Source of the DNA: Massilia sp. PAMC28688
GTDB lineage: Bacteria > Pseudomonadota > Gammaproteobacteria > Burkholderiales > Burkholderiaceae_D
Direction of reading: 5' to 3'
DNA length: 64,000 nt
Assembly: GCF_019443445.1 (NCBI RefSeq)
Contig: NZ_CP080378.1
Span: forward strand, 1,798,001 to 1,862,000
Both the position numbers and the translations under genes were made by a program. Of the stretch, positions 19,026-28,769 are shown piece after piece (within the stretch, counting starts at the first letter, position 1; every line of letters begins with the position of its first letter). The notes beneath the pieces were generated by a model. That model had not been told where the DNA came from and did not search any database. It worked only from the letters and a program-made list of their open reading frames with translations.

Positions 19026-19840
19026 TCGCTGCCGGCGCCACCCTCGGCTCGCTGCTGGCGGCGCTGCCCTTCGACGCGCTTGAAAACCGGATCCTGGTCT
19101 GCCATGCGCTCAAGGTCACGCGGGTGGGCCTGATCACCCAGTCGGAGCGCATCCTGACGCAGGCCGAGGCGCAGGCGCTGTCTTCCCTCGTGCAGCGCCG
19201 CAGCGCAGGCGAACCGATTGCCTACATTGTGGGCAGGCGCGAATTCTTCGGCCTCGATTTCCACGTCACCAGCGATGTGCTCATTCCCCGCCCGGACACC
19301 GAGCTGCTGGTGGAACTGGCGCTCGAGCGCCTGCCAACGGGCGCCCGGGTGCTTGACATGGGAACCGGCAGCGGTGCGATAGCGGTGGCGATCGCGCACA
19401 GCAGGCCGGATGCCCGGGTCACGGCGCTGGACGTGAGCGAACCGGCGCTGGCGGTGGCACGCGCCAATGCGCTGGCCAACCAGGTCCAGGTGCGCTTTGT
19501 GCTCAGTGACTGGTTTGCCGCTCTCGATGGCGAGCCGTTCGAGGTCATCGCCTCCAATCCACCCTACATCGCCAGCGGCGACAGCCACCTGGCCCAGGGC
19601 GACTTGCGCTTTGAACCAACGGGGGCGCTCACCGATCACGCCGATGGCCTGTCGGCCCTGCGCACCATCGCCGCCGGCGCGCCGCGCCACCTTGCCCCAG
19701 GCGGGTGGCTGCTGATGGAGCATGGATATGACCAGGCCGCGCAGGTGCGCACCATGCTGGAGCAACTGGGCTACAGCGAGGTACAGAGCTGGCGCGACCT
19801 GGCCGGGATCGAGCGCACCACCGGCGCTCGCGCTCCCTGA
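19022..19840 (+). CDS. prmC: peptide chain release factor N5-glutamine methyltransferase
   Basis: Methylates the glutamine of the GGQ motif of release factors, using S-adenosylmethionine. The 272 residues have the N-terminal helical domain (AGEPIAYIVGRREFFGLDF), the SAM-binding motif VLDMGTGSGAIAVAIA and the catalytic NPPY in SNPPYIAS. The ATG at 19022 overlaps the dsbB stop. Its substrate PrfA is encoded in the same operon. Confidence 0.95.
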   Translation: MIAAGATLGSLLAALPFDALENRILVCHALKVTRVGLITQSERILTQAEAQALSSLVQRRSAGEPIAYIVGRREFFGLDFHVTSDVLIPRPDTELLVELALERLPTGARVLDMGTGSGAIAVAIAHSRPDARVTALDVSEPALAVARANALANQVQVRFVLSDWFAALDGEPFEVIASNPPYIASGDSHLAQGDLRFEPTGALTDHADGLSALRTIAAGAPRHLAPGGWLLMEHGYDQAAQVRTMLEQLGYSEVQSWRDLAGIERTTGARAP

Positions 19841-19902
19841 GCTGAGCGTGCGGCCCGCGCCAGGGCTTTTGCTAAAATGGCCATCCAGCCCGGAGCCAAC
19901 CC

Positions 19903-21672
19903 ATGCGCCCTCTGTTTGCCATTCCTGTCCTGCTTTGCCTGCCGCTGATGGCCCTGGCCGCGAGCGAGGCGGATCAGCAGGCCAGCGCCCTGTTCGACAC
20001 GGACTGGCAGTGGCGCATGCGCAACCAGCCGGAATACGCCACCACGGTGGGCGACTACCGCTACAACCATCTGCTGTCCGATACCAGCCTGGCCGGCCTG
20101 CGCGCAGCCACCAGCCAGCACGCCCTCATGCTGGAGCAGGCACGCCAGCTGGACCGCAGCACGCTCTCGGCGGCCACTGCGCTGTCGCTTGACCTGTTCA
20201 TCTTTGAAAAGGAACAGCTGCTGCAGATGGCGGCGCTCTACCCCTATCCGCCGCAGCCCCTCACCGGCCAGCACGGCGTCCATATCAGCTTTGCGCAGAC
20301 GGTGGCGCAGATGCCTTTCGCCACCGAGATGGACTACCTCAATTACATCAGCCGCCTTGACCGGCTGCCACTGCACCTGGCCGGCATCACCGAGCAGCTG
20401 CGTGAGGGGATGCGCAGCGGCTGGGTAGCGCCCCGGGCCGCCATGCGCCGGGTGCCGGCCATGCTGCGCCAGCTGCGCGAAAACGCCGTCACCGGCCCAC
20501 TCGGGCAGCCCTTCCGCCAGATCCCGGCCACCATCGACAAGACCATGCGCGACGCGATCGCAGAAGTCGGCCCGGCCACGCTGCGCAACAAGGTGGTGCC
20601 GGCCCTGCAGGAGCTCGAGGATTTCGTGCGCACCCAGTACCTGCCGCTGGCGCGAGAGAGCATCGCGGCCAGCGCCCTGCCCGGCGGGGCCCAGTATTAC
20701 GCGCTGCTGGTGGCGCAGCACACCGGTTCCACGCTGTCGCCGGCCCAAGTGCATGCGCTGGGCCAGAAGGAAGTGGCGCGCATCCATGCCCGCATGCCGG
20801 CGGCCATTGCGCGCACGGGCTTCAAGGGTTCGTTCGCCCAGTTTGCCGCCTTTGCCACCAGCGACAAGCGCCTGTTCTACGACGATCCGGCCGCCATGCT
20901 GCGGCGCTACCGCAGCCTGCTGGCGCGCACCACGGCTGCCCTGCCGCGTTTGTTCGAGTCCGTCCCGGCCCAGGAACTGCTGGTCAAGCCGGCCAGCGAC
21001 GCCGGCGCGGCCTACATGGCCGGCGCCTGGTATGAGGCCGGCACCGCCGACCGTCCGGCCGCCTTTGTCGTCAATACCACGCGCCTGCAGATCCGGCCGC
21101 GCTGGGAAATGGAAACGCTGGCCCTGCACGAAGGCGTGCCGGGCCATCATCTGCAGGCCGCGCGCGCACGCGAGCTGGCGGGCCTGCCGGCTTTCCGGCG
21201 CCACGCCTGGCACGGCGCATTCGGCGAAGGCTGGGCCATGTACGCTGAAACGCTGGGGCCCGAACTGGGTCTGTTCAGGGATGCGTTTTCCGCCTTTGGC
21301 CATCTGAACGCGGAGCTGTTCCGGGCCGTGCGGCTGGTGGTCGATACCGGCATCCATTCGCAGGGCTGGACCCGGCAGCAGGCCATCGACTACATGAATG
21401 CCAACACGGCCAACAGCCGCGCCGACAATGAGCTGGAAGTGGACCGTTATATCGCGTGGCCGGCCCAGGCCCTGGGCTACAAGATCGGCCAGCTCAAGTT
21501 CCGCCAGCTGCGCGAGAAATCGCAGGCCGCCCTCGGTGCGAATTTCGACGTGCGGCGCTTCCACAGCGTGCTGCTCGATAATGGCCCCCTGCCCCTGTAT
21601 CTTCTTGAACAGCAGGTTGACCAGTGGCTGGCGGCGGCGCCCGCAAAAGCATCGGCCCCGGCCCGCAACTAG
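19903..21672 (+). CDS. DUF885 family exported metalloprotease-like protein
   Basis: A 589-residue protein with a signal peptide (1-20, LLCLPLMALAAS). It belongs to the DUF885 group, which resembles zinc-dependent carboxypeptidases: HEGVPGHHLQ begins at residue 409 and would bind zinc through its two His, and GEGWAMYAE downstream supplies the third ligand. The substrate is unknown; periplasmic peptide breakdown is plausible. It follows prmC by 62 bp and precedes gshA by 98 bp, on the same strand. Confidence 0.85.
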   Translation: MRPLFAIPVLLCLPLMALAASEADQQASALFDTDWQWRMRNQPEYATTVGDYRYNHLLSDTSLAGLRAATSQHALMLEQARQLDRSTLSAATALSLDLFIFEKEQLLQMAALYPYPPQPLTGQHGVHISFAQTVAQMPFATEMDYLNYISRLDRLPLHLAGITEQLREGMRSGWVAPRAAMRRVPAMLRQLRENAVTGPLGQPFRQIPATIDKTMRDAIAEVGPATLRNKVVPALQELEDFVRTQYLPLARESIAASALPGGAQYYALLVAQHTGSTLSPAQVHALGQKEVARIHARMPAAIARTGFKGSFAQFAAFATSDKRLFYDDPAAMLRRYRSLLARTTAALPRLFESVPAQELLVKPASDAGAAYMAGAWYEAGTADRPAAFVVNTTRLQIRPRWEMETLALHEGVPGHHLQAARARELAGLPAFRRHAWHGAFGEGWAMYAETLGPELGLFRDAFSAFGHLNAELFRAVRLVVDTGIHSQGWTRQQAIDYMNANTANSRADNELEVDRYIAWPAQALGYKIGQLKFRQLREKSQAALGANFDVRRFHSVLLDNGPLPLYLLEQQVDQWLAAAPAKASAPARN

Positions 21673-21770
21673 AAAACCCGGCGTGGTCGACGCGCTTCCC
21701 GTTTTTCGGTTAATCTCGCAGCAATTACCCCTTGCCGTGATACATATTGGCAGTACAAGAAAGGAATACC

Positions 21771-23363
21771 GTGTCGAACCAACTGACCCGCCGCCTGGCC
21801 CTGCTGGACGACGATGAGCATCGCTCCCTGCTGGGCCAGGGCTTGCGCGGCATCGAGCGTGAGACGCTGCGCGTGGACCGTCAGGGCCGCCTCGCGCGCA
21901 CGCCCCATCCGATCGCACTCGGCTCGGCGCTCACCCATCCGCAGATCACGACCGACTATGCCGAGGCCCTGCTCGAATTCATCACGCCGGCCGAACACGA
22001 TATCGGCATCACGCTCAACAAGCTCGATGCCATCCACCGCTTCGCATATGCCCACATGGGCGATGAGATGCTGTGGAGCGAATCGATGCCGTGCGAGCTG
22101 CCGCCGGAAGACGAGATCGACATCGCCTGGTACGGCACTTCCAACATCGGCATGCTCAAGCATGTGTACCGGCGTGGCCTGGCCCTGCGCTACGGCAAAG
22201 CCATGCAGTGCATCGCAGGCATCCATTACAACTACTCGCTGCCTGAAAAAATGTGGCAGCTGTTCCAGGTCGACCAGGGTATTGCCGAAGAGCGCCGCCG
22301 CGGCATCCGCGACTTCCAGTCCGAAAGCTATATCGCCACCATCCGCAACTTCCGCCGCTACAGCTGGCTGCTGATGTACCTGTTCGGCGCCTCGCCTGCG
22401 CTGTCGAAGGGCTTCCTGCGCGGGCGTGCGCACAGCCTCGAGACCCTGTCCGACGACACCCTGTACCTGCCGTATGCCACCAGCCTGCGCATGAGCGACC
22501 TCGGTTACCAGAACGATGCGCAGTCGGGCCTCACGCCGCACGAAAATTCGCTCGAAAGCTACGTGTGCACGCTGATGGATGCGGTCAACCGCCCATACAA
22601 GCCTTACGAGGAACTGGGTACCAGGCGCGATGGCGAATGGATCCAGCTTTCCACCAACGTGCTGCAGATCGAGAACGAATACTATTCCACCATCCGCCCC
22701 AAGCGCGTGATCCGCACCGGCGAGCGGCCGGTGCAGGCACTATGCAAGCGCGGGGTGCAGTACATCGAAGTGCGCTGCCTGGATGTGGACCCATACGAGC
22801 CGGTTGGCATCAGCGCCGAAACCGGCCGTTTCATGGATGCCTTCCTGCTGTTTTGCGCGCTCGATGACAGCCCGTCGATCAATGAGGCGGAAAGCGCGGT
22901 CCACGCCGCCAACTTCGCACGCACGGTCAAGGAAGGCCGCCGTCCCGGGCTCACGCTCACGCGCGATGGCGGGCAGGTGCTGCTGAAAGACTGGGCGCAC
23001 CAGCTGCTCGAACGCATCGCGCCGGTGGCCGCACTGCTCGACGAACAGCACAACGAAAGCGATGTCCACGCCTCGTCCATGGCCGCCCAGCGCGCCAAGA
23101 TCGACAACCCGCAGCTCACGCCCTCGGCGCGGGTGCTGGACGACATCCGCGAACTCGGCTCGGCAGCGGCGTTCGGCATGCGCCAAAGCGCGCTGCACGC
23201 AGCCTACTTCCTTGACAGCCCGCTCATGCCGGCCGAGGAAGCGATGTTTGAAGAGATGGCCGCGGCATCGCTGGAAGAGCAGCGCGTCATTGAAAACACC
23301 GACACCGGCAGCTTTGACGACTTTGTCGCGGCCTACAACAGCAGCACCCTGTGCTGCGACTGA
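21771..23363 (+). CDS. gshA: glutamate-cysteine ligase
   Basis: ATP-dependent first step of glutathione synthesis. The 530-residue protein matches the proteobacterial GshA type (E. coli 518 residues), with the N-terminal [25 protein letters not shown], the active-site segment [22 protein letters not shown], and [16 protein letters not shown]. The start is taken as GTG 21771 because AAAGGA lies 7 bp upstream; a TTG at 21747 would also be in frame. The deacetylase gene starts 10 bp after its stop. Confidence 0.95.
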   Translation: MSNQLTRRLALLDDDEHRSLLGQGLRGIERETLRVDRQGRLARTPHPIALGSALTHPQITTDYAEALLEFITPAEHDIGITLNKLDAIHRFAYAHMGDEMLWSESMPCELPPEDEIDIAWYGTSNIGMLKHVYRRGLALRYGKAMQCIAGIHYNYSLPEKMWQLFQVDQGIAEERRRGIRDFQSESYIATIRNFRRYSWLLMYLFGASPALSKGFLRGRAHSLETLSDDTLYLPYATSLRMSDLGYQNDAQSGLTPHENSLESYVCTLMDAVNRPYKPYEELGTRRDGEWIQLSTNVLQIENEYYSTIRPKRVIRTGERPVQALCKRGVQYIEVRCLDVDPYEPVGISAETGRFMDAFLLFCALDDSPSINEAESAVHAANFARTVKEGRRPGLTLTRDGGQVLLKDWAHQLLERIAPVAALLDEQHNESDVHASSMAAQRAKIDNPQLTPSARVLDDIRELGSAAAFGMRQSALHAAYFLDSPLMPAEEAMFEEMAAASLEEQRVIENTDTGSFDDFVAAYNSSTLCCD

Positions 23364-23373
23364 CAGGCCGGCC

Positions 23374-24423
23374 GTGCTGACCTTTTACAACGAACACCAT
23401 GCGCAGCATGAAGGCCGCTTTGAACTCGACAACGGCGTGCCCGGACGCAGCAGCGAGCGCGCCGAACGGGCCGACCTGGTGCTGGCCGAATTCGAGCGCC
23501 GCGGCCTGGGCCGGGTGGTCACGCCGCAGGGCGTGGCACTGGCCTCGCTCGAACGCGTCCACACCCCGCGCTACCTGCACTTCCTGCGCAGCGCCTGGAG
23601 CGCGTGGACGGCGCTGGCCGATGGCAACAGCGGTCGCGATGCCTACCCCACGGTGTGGCCAATCCGCGGCATGCGCGCCGATATCGAGCCGGATGCATTC
23701 AAGGCGCGCATGGGCTTGTTTTCGATGGATGGCTTCACGCCGCTCACGCCCGGCACCTGGATCGCGGCCAAGACCGGCGCCGACTGCGCCATCAATGCCG
23801 CCCACGCGCTGCGCCTGGGCCAGCGCAGCACCTTTGCCCTCACCCGCCCGCCCGGCCACCACGCGGGCGCCGATTTCTACGGCGGCCACTGCTACCTCAA
23901 CAACGCGGCCCTGGCGGCCCAGCACATGCTCGACGATGGCGCGGCGAGGGTGGCCATCCTGGACATCGACTACCACCATGGCAACGGCACCCAGGGCATT
24001 TTCTACCAGCGCGCCGATGTCCTGACCATCTCCCTGCACGGCGACCCGCGCAGCAATTATCCCTACTATCTCGGGCATGCCGACGAAACCGGCGAAGGCG
24101 CAGGCGCCGGCTGCAACATGAACATCTGCCTGCCCGCCGGCGCGGGCGCTGCGCAGTACCTGGCGGCGCTGGAATCGGCCTGCATCAAGCTGCAGATGTT
24201 TGCGCCCGACGCGCTGGTGGTGGCACTGGGCGTGGACACCTTTGCAGGCGATAGCCAGTCCAGCCTTGCGCTGGCCAGCGGCGACTACCTGCGCATTGGC
24301 GAACGCCTCGGCTTCCTCGGCCTGCCCACCACATTCGTGCTCGAAGGCGGCCAGGCGGTCAAGGAAATCGGCATCAATGTGGTCAATGTGCTGGAAGGCT
24401 TTGAAACCGCGCTGGACTCCTGA
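23374..24423 (+). CDS. histone deacetylase / acetylpolyamine amidohydrolase family protein
   Basis: A 349-residue arginase/deacetylase-fold protein. The expected catalytic set is largely present: RPPGHHA with the His162-His163 dyad, the metal ligands Asp199 and His201 in DIDYHHGNGTQ, and Asp288 in GVDTFAGD. The position of the transition-state-stabilising tyrosine, normally in EGGY or GGGGY, is Gln327 here (EGGQAVKEIG). This predicts low or altered hydrolase activity. Likely natural substrates of such proteins are acetylated polyamines or other small amides. The start is GTG 23374; it is followed after 10 bp by the acetyltransferase gene. Confidence 0.85.
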   Translation: MLTFYNEHHAQHEGRFELDNGVPGRSSERAERADLVLAEFERRGLGRVVTPQGVALASLERVHTPRYLHFLRSAWSAWTALADGNSGRDAYPTVWPIRGMRADIEPDAFKARMGLFSMDGFTPLTPGTWIAAKTGADCAINAAHALRLGQRSTFALTRPPGHHAGADFYGGHCYLNNAALAAQHMLDDGAARVAILDIDYHHGNGTQGIFYQRADVLTISLHGDPRSNYPYYLGHADETGEGAGAGCNMNICLPAGAGAAQYLAALESACIKLQMFAPDALVVALGVDTFAGDSQSSLALASGDYLRIGERLGFLGLPTTFVLEGGQAVKEIGINVVNVLEGFETALDS

Positions 24424-24433
24424 AAGCTTGAAC

Positions 24434-24901
24434 ATGACAGAACAAATTTCGATCGCGTGGCAGTGGCGCGCCTTTGCCGACCTCTCGCCGGCAGACCTGT
24501 ATGCGGTCATGCAGCAGCGCCAGGATGTGTTCATCCTCGAACAAACCTGCCTGTACCCTGATCTCGATGGCCTGGACCAGGAAGCGCACCACCTGCTCGG
24601 CTGGCGCGTGGCAGACGGGCGGCGCCAGCTGGTGGCCTACCTGCGCTGCCTGGCGCCGGGCGCGAAGTACACCGAGATGTCGCTCGGGCGCATCCTCACC
24701 ACCGGCGCCGCGCGCGGCAGCGGGATGGGGCGCGAACTGGTCGCGCGCGGCATCGCCCACGCCGAGCGCCAGCACCCGGGCCACCGCATCCGCATCGGCG
24801 CCCAGCAGCGGCTGGAGCGCTTCTATAACGAGTTTGGCTTTGTCACGTTGTCGGCCCCCTACGACGAAGACGGGATCATGCACATCGATATGCTGCGCTA
24901 G
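24434..24901 (+). CDS. ElaA-type GNAT N-acetyltransferase
   Basis: A 155-residue GCN5-related acetyltransferase of the ElaA group: the N-terminal LYAVMQQRQDVFILEQTCLYPDLDG is the family hallmark, and the acetyl-CoA loop is TGAARGSGMGRELV. The C-terminal strand has FYNEFGFV. The acceptor is unknown. It lies 10 bp downstream of the deacetylase-family gene, which suggests linked acetylation and deacetylation chemistry. Its 3' end overlaps the convergent HAF-repeat gene by 26 bp. Confidence 0.9.
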   Translation: MTEQISIAWQWRAFADLSPADLYAVMQQRQDVFILEQTCLYPDLDGLDQEAHHLLGWRVADGRRQLVAYLRCLAPGAKYTEMSLGRILTTGAARGSGMGRELVARGIAHAERQHPGHRIRIGAQQRLERFYNEFGFVTLSAPYDEDGIMHIDMLR

Positions 24902-25985
24902 CGCGCCCGATGCCGCCAAGGCCAAGCAGGGCCAGGGCGCACAGCATGAGCATCAGGGTGGCCGGTTCGGCCACGGCGATGGCGGCCGGCTCCAGCAGCA
25001 CGGCGCCGCACACCTCGCCCCGGCAGCCAAAGGCGGCGATCTGCTGGCGGTCGTTGATGCCGCGCGCTTCATGCAAGATCCAGCCGGAAGCCGGATCAAT
25101 GAGCGTATTGAGGTCGAGCATGCTGCTGCCGTCGTACAGGAAGGCAAAGGCGGCTTCATCGCCCGGGGCATTCGACCAGCCCACGATCTGGCCGGCGCTG
25201 TTGATGTCGTAGGCGAAGCTGTAGCGGCCACCGAGCGTGCCCAGGTCGCGCATCACGCCCTGCTGGTACAGGAAGGCGTGATGGCTGCCCTGCACCCAGC
25301 CGTGCCCCGTGATCTGACCCCGGTCATTGATGGCAGTCGCTTCGCTCAGGCTGGCCCCGGCCATGGTGCCCAGGTCCGTCATCACGCCGTCGGCATACAG
25401 GAAGGCGTGCGCCAGCAGGGGCTGGCCATCGTCCAGTCCCGAAAAGCCGACCACGTGGCCTGCGCTGTTGATGCCGGTGGCCGTGGCGAACGAGTCGCCC
25501 AGGGTGCCCAGGTCGGTCGCCACGCCATTGCGGTAGACATAGGCGCGCAGATTGCCCTCGCGGACGTAGGCGCCGACCACGTCGCCACTGCTGCCGATGG
25601 CCTGGGCGTAGTGATCGCCGGCGCCGAAAATGTCCAGCTCAGTCAGCGCGCCACTGGCGTAGGTAAACGCGCGCCGCTCGCCGCTGGCAAGCACCGCATA
25701 CCCGCTGACCGCGCCGCTGCCATTGACGGAGGTGGCAAGGCTGGCGTCGGTCTGATTGAGAACGGGAATGTCGAACAGGGCGCCGGCCGACCACAGGTAG
25801 GCGCGCGGGCCGTCGGGTGTGCCGACCGACCCGGCGATCTGGCCTTGTTCATTGATGGCGCTGACGGACGTGCCGGGAGGCAAAGCGGTGATGGTGTAGC
25901 GGGGGCCGGCCTGGGCCGGCATGGGCAGCAGGCCCAGCGCGGCGGCCGCGATCAGTGCGCAAAGGGATTGGTGCAGGGCAGGCAT
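24876..25985 (-). CDS. exported HAF-repeat protein with PEP-CTERM sorting signal
   Basis: A 369-residue exported protein. Residues 1-26 form a signal peptide (ending PMPAQA). The body is a series of about 40-residue HAF-type repeats recognisable by AINEQGQIAG, VNGSGAVSGY, GINSAGHVVG, AINDRGQITG and DINSAGQIVG, each followed by a segment such as AFLYADGVMTDLGTM. The C-terminus AEPATLMLML plus a hydrophobic helix and a basic end matches a PEP-CTERM signal, processed by exosortase in EPS-producing bacteria. Probably surface or matrix associated. The ATG at 25985 is chosen because the longer frame adds 14 hydrophilic residues before the signal peptide. Confidence 0.85.
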   Translation of the reverse strand: MPALHQSLCALIAAAALGLLPMPAQAGPRYTITALPPGTSVSAINEQGQIAGSVGTPDGPRAYLWSAGALFDIPVLNQTDASLATSVNGSGAVSGYAVLASGERRAFTYASGALTELDIFGAGDHYAQAIGSSGDVVGAYVREGNLRAYVYRNGVATDLGTLGDSFATATGINSAGHVVGFSGLDDGQPLLAHAFLYADGVMTDLGTMAGASLSEATAINDRGQITGHGWVQGSHHAFLYQQGVMRDLGTLGGRYSFAYDINSAGQIVGWSNAPGDEAAFAFLYDGSSMLDLNTLIDPASGWILHEARGINDRQQIAAFGCRGEVCGAVLLEPAAIAVAEPATLMLMLCALALLGLGGIGRASAAYRCA

Positions 25986-26101
25986 GGTTGCATCCTTATC
26001 GCTGGTGGAGCAATCAGGATGGACCAAAACCGGGCGCGCCTTATGCGCAAGATCAGGCGACCCGGGCGCGAACTCAGGCAGCGAACCAGGTCAGCGACGC
26101 A

Positions 26102-26554
26102 TTACCGTACTTCAAGCAGTTCCAGATCAAACACGATTCCCGCATTCGGCGGTATCGGGCCCTGGCCGCTGCTGCCATAGGCGAGGCTGGCCGGAATCAG
26201 GACGGTGCGCTTGCCGCCCACGCGCATGCCGGTCACGCCCTGCGAAAAGCCGCTCACCACATTGGTCACGCCAAGGACCATGGAAAACGGCGTGCCGCCG
26301 ACCGTGGTCTGGAATTGCGTACCCTTGTTGTCGGCTGCGGTGGCGCTGTACAGGTAGCCCGTGTAATGCAGGGTGAGCGACTTGCCCGGGGTGGCCTCGG
26401 CGCCGGTGCCGACCGTGTTGTCCTTGATACTCAAGGTGGCCGGGCTGGCAACGGGCGCGCCGTTCGATGGCGTATCGGCGCCGCCGCCGCCACCACAGCC
26501 GCCGAGGCTGGCAAGGGCGACCATGGCGGCAATCAGGGAAAGCTTGAATTTCAT
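26102..26554 (-). CDS. FKBP-type peptidyl-prolyl isomerase, lipoprotein
   Basis: A 150-residue protein. The N-terminus MKFKLSLIAAMVALASLGGC is a lipoprotein signal with the lipid-attached Cys at residue 20, followed by a flexible Gly-rich segment. The FKBP domain (about 48-150) shows LTLHYTGYL, GTQFQTT, PFSMVLG, VSGFSQGVTGMRVGGKRTVLIPASLAYG and FDLELLEV. Periplasmic folding catalyst is the likely role. ATG 26554 is preferred because the longer frame puts a hydrophilic extension in front of the signal. Confidence 0.9.
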   Translation of the reverse strand: MKFKLSLIAAMVALASLGGCGGGGGADTPSNGAPVASPATLSIKDNTVGTGAEATPGKSLTLHYTGYLYSATAADNKGTQFQTTVGGTPFSMVLGVTNVVSGFSQGVTGMRVGGKRTVLIPASLAYGSSGQGPIPPNAGIVFDLELLEVR

Positions 26555-26660
26555 GGCATCTTTCGGATTAAAAACAGTTCCGCAGTGTAGCCGCTGTCCC
26601 GGCCATGCGCCTAGTTGCAAGTTGTAATCATCTGTATGGAAACTGCCAGCATGGGCTGCA

Positions 26661-28538
26661 TCAGATGGCCACCTGGGTGCCCAGCTCGATCACGCGGTTG
26701 GGCGGAATCTGATAGTAGTCGGCCGCGCCGCGGGCATTGCGCGACATGGCCACGAACAGGTGCTCGCGCCATGGCTGCATGCCCGCGCCCGGCGTGGAAA
26801 TGACGGTCTGGCGCGCAATGAAGAACGAGGTTTCCATCATTTCAAAGGCAAGGCCCTGGTCGGCGCACAAGGCCATCACCTGCGGAATGTCCGGCTCGTC
26901 CTTGAAACCGTAATAGACATTCACCTGGAAACAGTTGTGTCCCAGATCGACCACGCGCGCCTGTTCATGCTGGTCCACCCATGGTTCCTCCACCATGTGC
27001 ACGGTCAGGAAGACCACGCGCTCATGCAGGACCTTGTTGTGCGACAGATTGTGCAGCAGCGCGTGCGGCACGCCATCGCTTTCGCCGCGCAGGAAAATGG
27101 CAGTGCCGTACACGCGCGTGGGCGGGGCCACAAACAGCGACTGCAAAAAGTCTTCCAGCGGGATGGCATGCTTTTGCAGGTTTTCAAACACCAGCTGGCG
27201 GCCCCGCTTCCAGGTCATCATGCCGGTAAACAGGATGGCGCCCAGCGCCAGCGGGAACCAGCCGCCATGGAACAGCTTGAGCGAGGTGGAGGCAAACAGT
27301 GCCACGTCCATGATCAGGAAGAAGCCGGTGGCGCCAAAGCACAGCACCAGCGGCAGGTTCCAGCGGTAGCGCGTCACGAAGAAGGTCAGCACCGTGGTGC
27401 ACAGCATGGTGGCGGTCACCGCAATGCCGTAGGCGCCGGCCAGCTCGTGCGAGGACTGGAACATCAGCACGGCAATGAGCACCACCACCAGCTGCAGCCA
27501 GTTGACGGCGGGGATATAGATCTGGCCGATCTCGCTGGCCGAGGTATGCAGCACGCGCATGCGCGGCAGCAGGCCCAGGGCAATGGCTTGCTTGGTCATG
27601 GAAAAGGTGCCGGAAATGGTGGCCTGCGACGCGATCACCGCCGCCATGGTGGAAAGGATCACCAGCGGATAGATGTGCCAGCCATTGACCTGGTTGAAGA
27701 AGGGATTGTCGACGGTTTCGGGGTGGGCAATCAGCAGCGCGCCCTGGCCCAGGTAGTTCAGCGCCAGCGCGGGGAAGGCCACCATGAACCAGGCGCTGCG
27801 GATGGGCTTTTTGCCGAAGTGGCCCATGTCGGCATACAGCGCCTCGGCGCCGGTAATGGCCAGCACCACGGCGCCCAGGGCGACAAAGGCGGTGAAGCCG
27901 TTGGCCAGCATGAAGCGCACCGCGTGCATGGGATTCAGGGCGGCCATGATCTGGGGCGCTTCCATGATGTGATAGGCGCCCATCCCGGCCAGGGCCAGGA
28001 ACCACACCAGCATGACGGGACCGAACCAGCGCCCGATGCCGGCCGTGCCGCGCCGCTGCAGGCAGTACAGCCCCACCAGCACCACGATGGTAATCGGCAC
28101 CACGTAATTGCCCATGCCGGGAGCGGCCACTTCCAGGCCCTCGATCGCGCCCAGCACGGAAATGGCGGGCGTGATGACACTGTCGCCGTAAAACATGGTG
28201 GCGCCAAAGACGCCCAGCACCATCAGGGGCAGATACCAGCGCGAATGGCGGGTGACGGAATTGAGCGCCAGGGCCATCAGGGCCATGATGCCGCCCTCGC
28301 CCCGGTTGTCGGCCCGCAGCACCAGGGTGACGTACTTGAGCGACACGATCAGCGTCAGTGCCCAGAAAATCAGGGAGATGACGCCCAGCAGGTTGAAGGT
28401 ATTGAGGTCCAGGCCATGTTCCTGGTCAAAGATGGCCTTGAGGGTGTACAGCGGGCTGGTACCGATGTCGCCGTAAACAATGCCGACGGCCGACAGGGTG
28501 AGCGCGGCAACGCTGCTCTTCTTGTGTTGCGGGGTCAA
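26661..28538 (-). CDS. kup: potassium uptake protein Kup
   Basis: Inner-membrane potassium:proton symporter. From the TTG at 28538 the product is 625 residues, the normal family length, beginning MTPQHKKSSVAALTLSAVGIVYGDIGTSPLYTLK. About twelve transmembrane helices precede a cytoplasmic C-terminal region of about 160 residues. The family segment IVYGDIGTSPLYT is intact. A longer frame from a TTG at 28592 is possible, but its extra residues are not family-like. No good ribosome-binding site is seen for either start. Divergent from rarD. Confidence 0.93.
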   Translation of the reverse strand: MTPQHKKSSVAALTLSAVGIVYGDIGTSPLYTLKAIFDQEHGLDLNTFNLLGVISLIFWALTLIVSLKYVTLVLRADNRGEGGIMALMALALNSVTRHSRWYLPLMVLGVFGATMFYGDSVITPAISVLGAIEGLEVAAPGMGNYVVPITIVVLVGLYCLQRRGTAGIGRWFGPVMLVWFLALAGMGAYHIMEAPQIMAALNPMHAVRFMLANGFTAFVALGAVVLAITGAEALYADMGHFGKKPIRSAWFMVAFPALALNYLGQGALLIAHPETVDNPFFNQVNGWHIYPLVILSTMAAVIASQATISGTFSMTKQAIALGLLPRMRVLHTSASEIGQIYIPAVNWLQLVVVLIAVLMFQSSHELAGAYGIAVTATMLCTTVLTFFVTRYRWNLPLVLCFGATGFFLIMDVALFASTSLKLFHGGWFPLALGAILFTGMMTWKRGRQLVFENLQKHAIPLEDFLQSLFVAPPTRVYGTAIFLRGESDGVPHALLHNLSHNKVLHERVVFLTVHMVEEPWVDQHEQARVVDLGHNCFQVNVYYGFKDEPDIPQVMALCADQGLAFEMMETSFFIARQTVISTPGAGMQPWREHLFVAMSRNARGAADYYQIPPNRVIELGTQVAI

Positions 28539-28733
28539 GGTTGCACCATATTTTTGTTTTGGTGCAATGCACAATATTCCGAAGATATGCAAAAAGCAAG
28601 GGTGATTTGATTCATCGTGCTGCTTTCGAGACAGTTGCCACGTTGCGAGACCGGCACTTTACCACCGCCCCCTGCAGGGCGCTCAGTTTCCCCGCAATTT
28701 GGGCCCCCGCCAGCGCAGCCTGGACAAACACGC

Positions 28734-28758
28734 GATAATGTTTGTTTAAGAAATTATC
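28734..28758. promoter_or_regulatory. inverted repeat upstream of rarD
   Basis: GATAAT (28734-28739) and ATTATC (28753-28758) flank 13 bp of AT-rich sequence just before the rarD start codon. It may overlap the promoter; its role is unproven. Confidence 0.25.
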
Positions 28759-28769
28759 GATTGGCCTTC

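Noticed and set aside
19771..21918. 715-codon open frame on the minus strand
   Set aside because: Antisense to the DUF885 gene and to parts of prmC and gshA, all clearly real. The His/Gly/Arg-rich product is a shadow of codon bias.
26760..28610. 616-codon open frame on the plus strand
   Set aside because: Antisense to kup; the product is His/Gln/Gly-rich and unlike any protein family.
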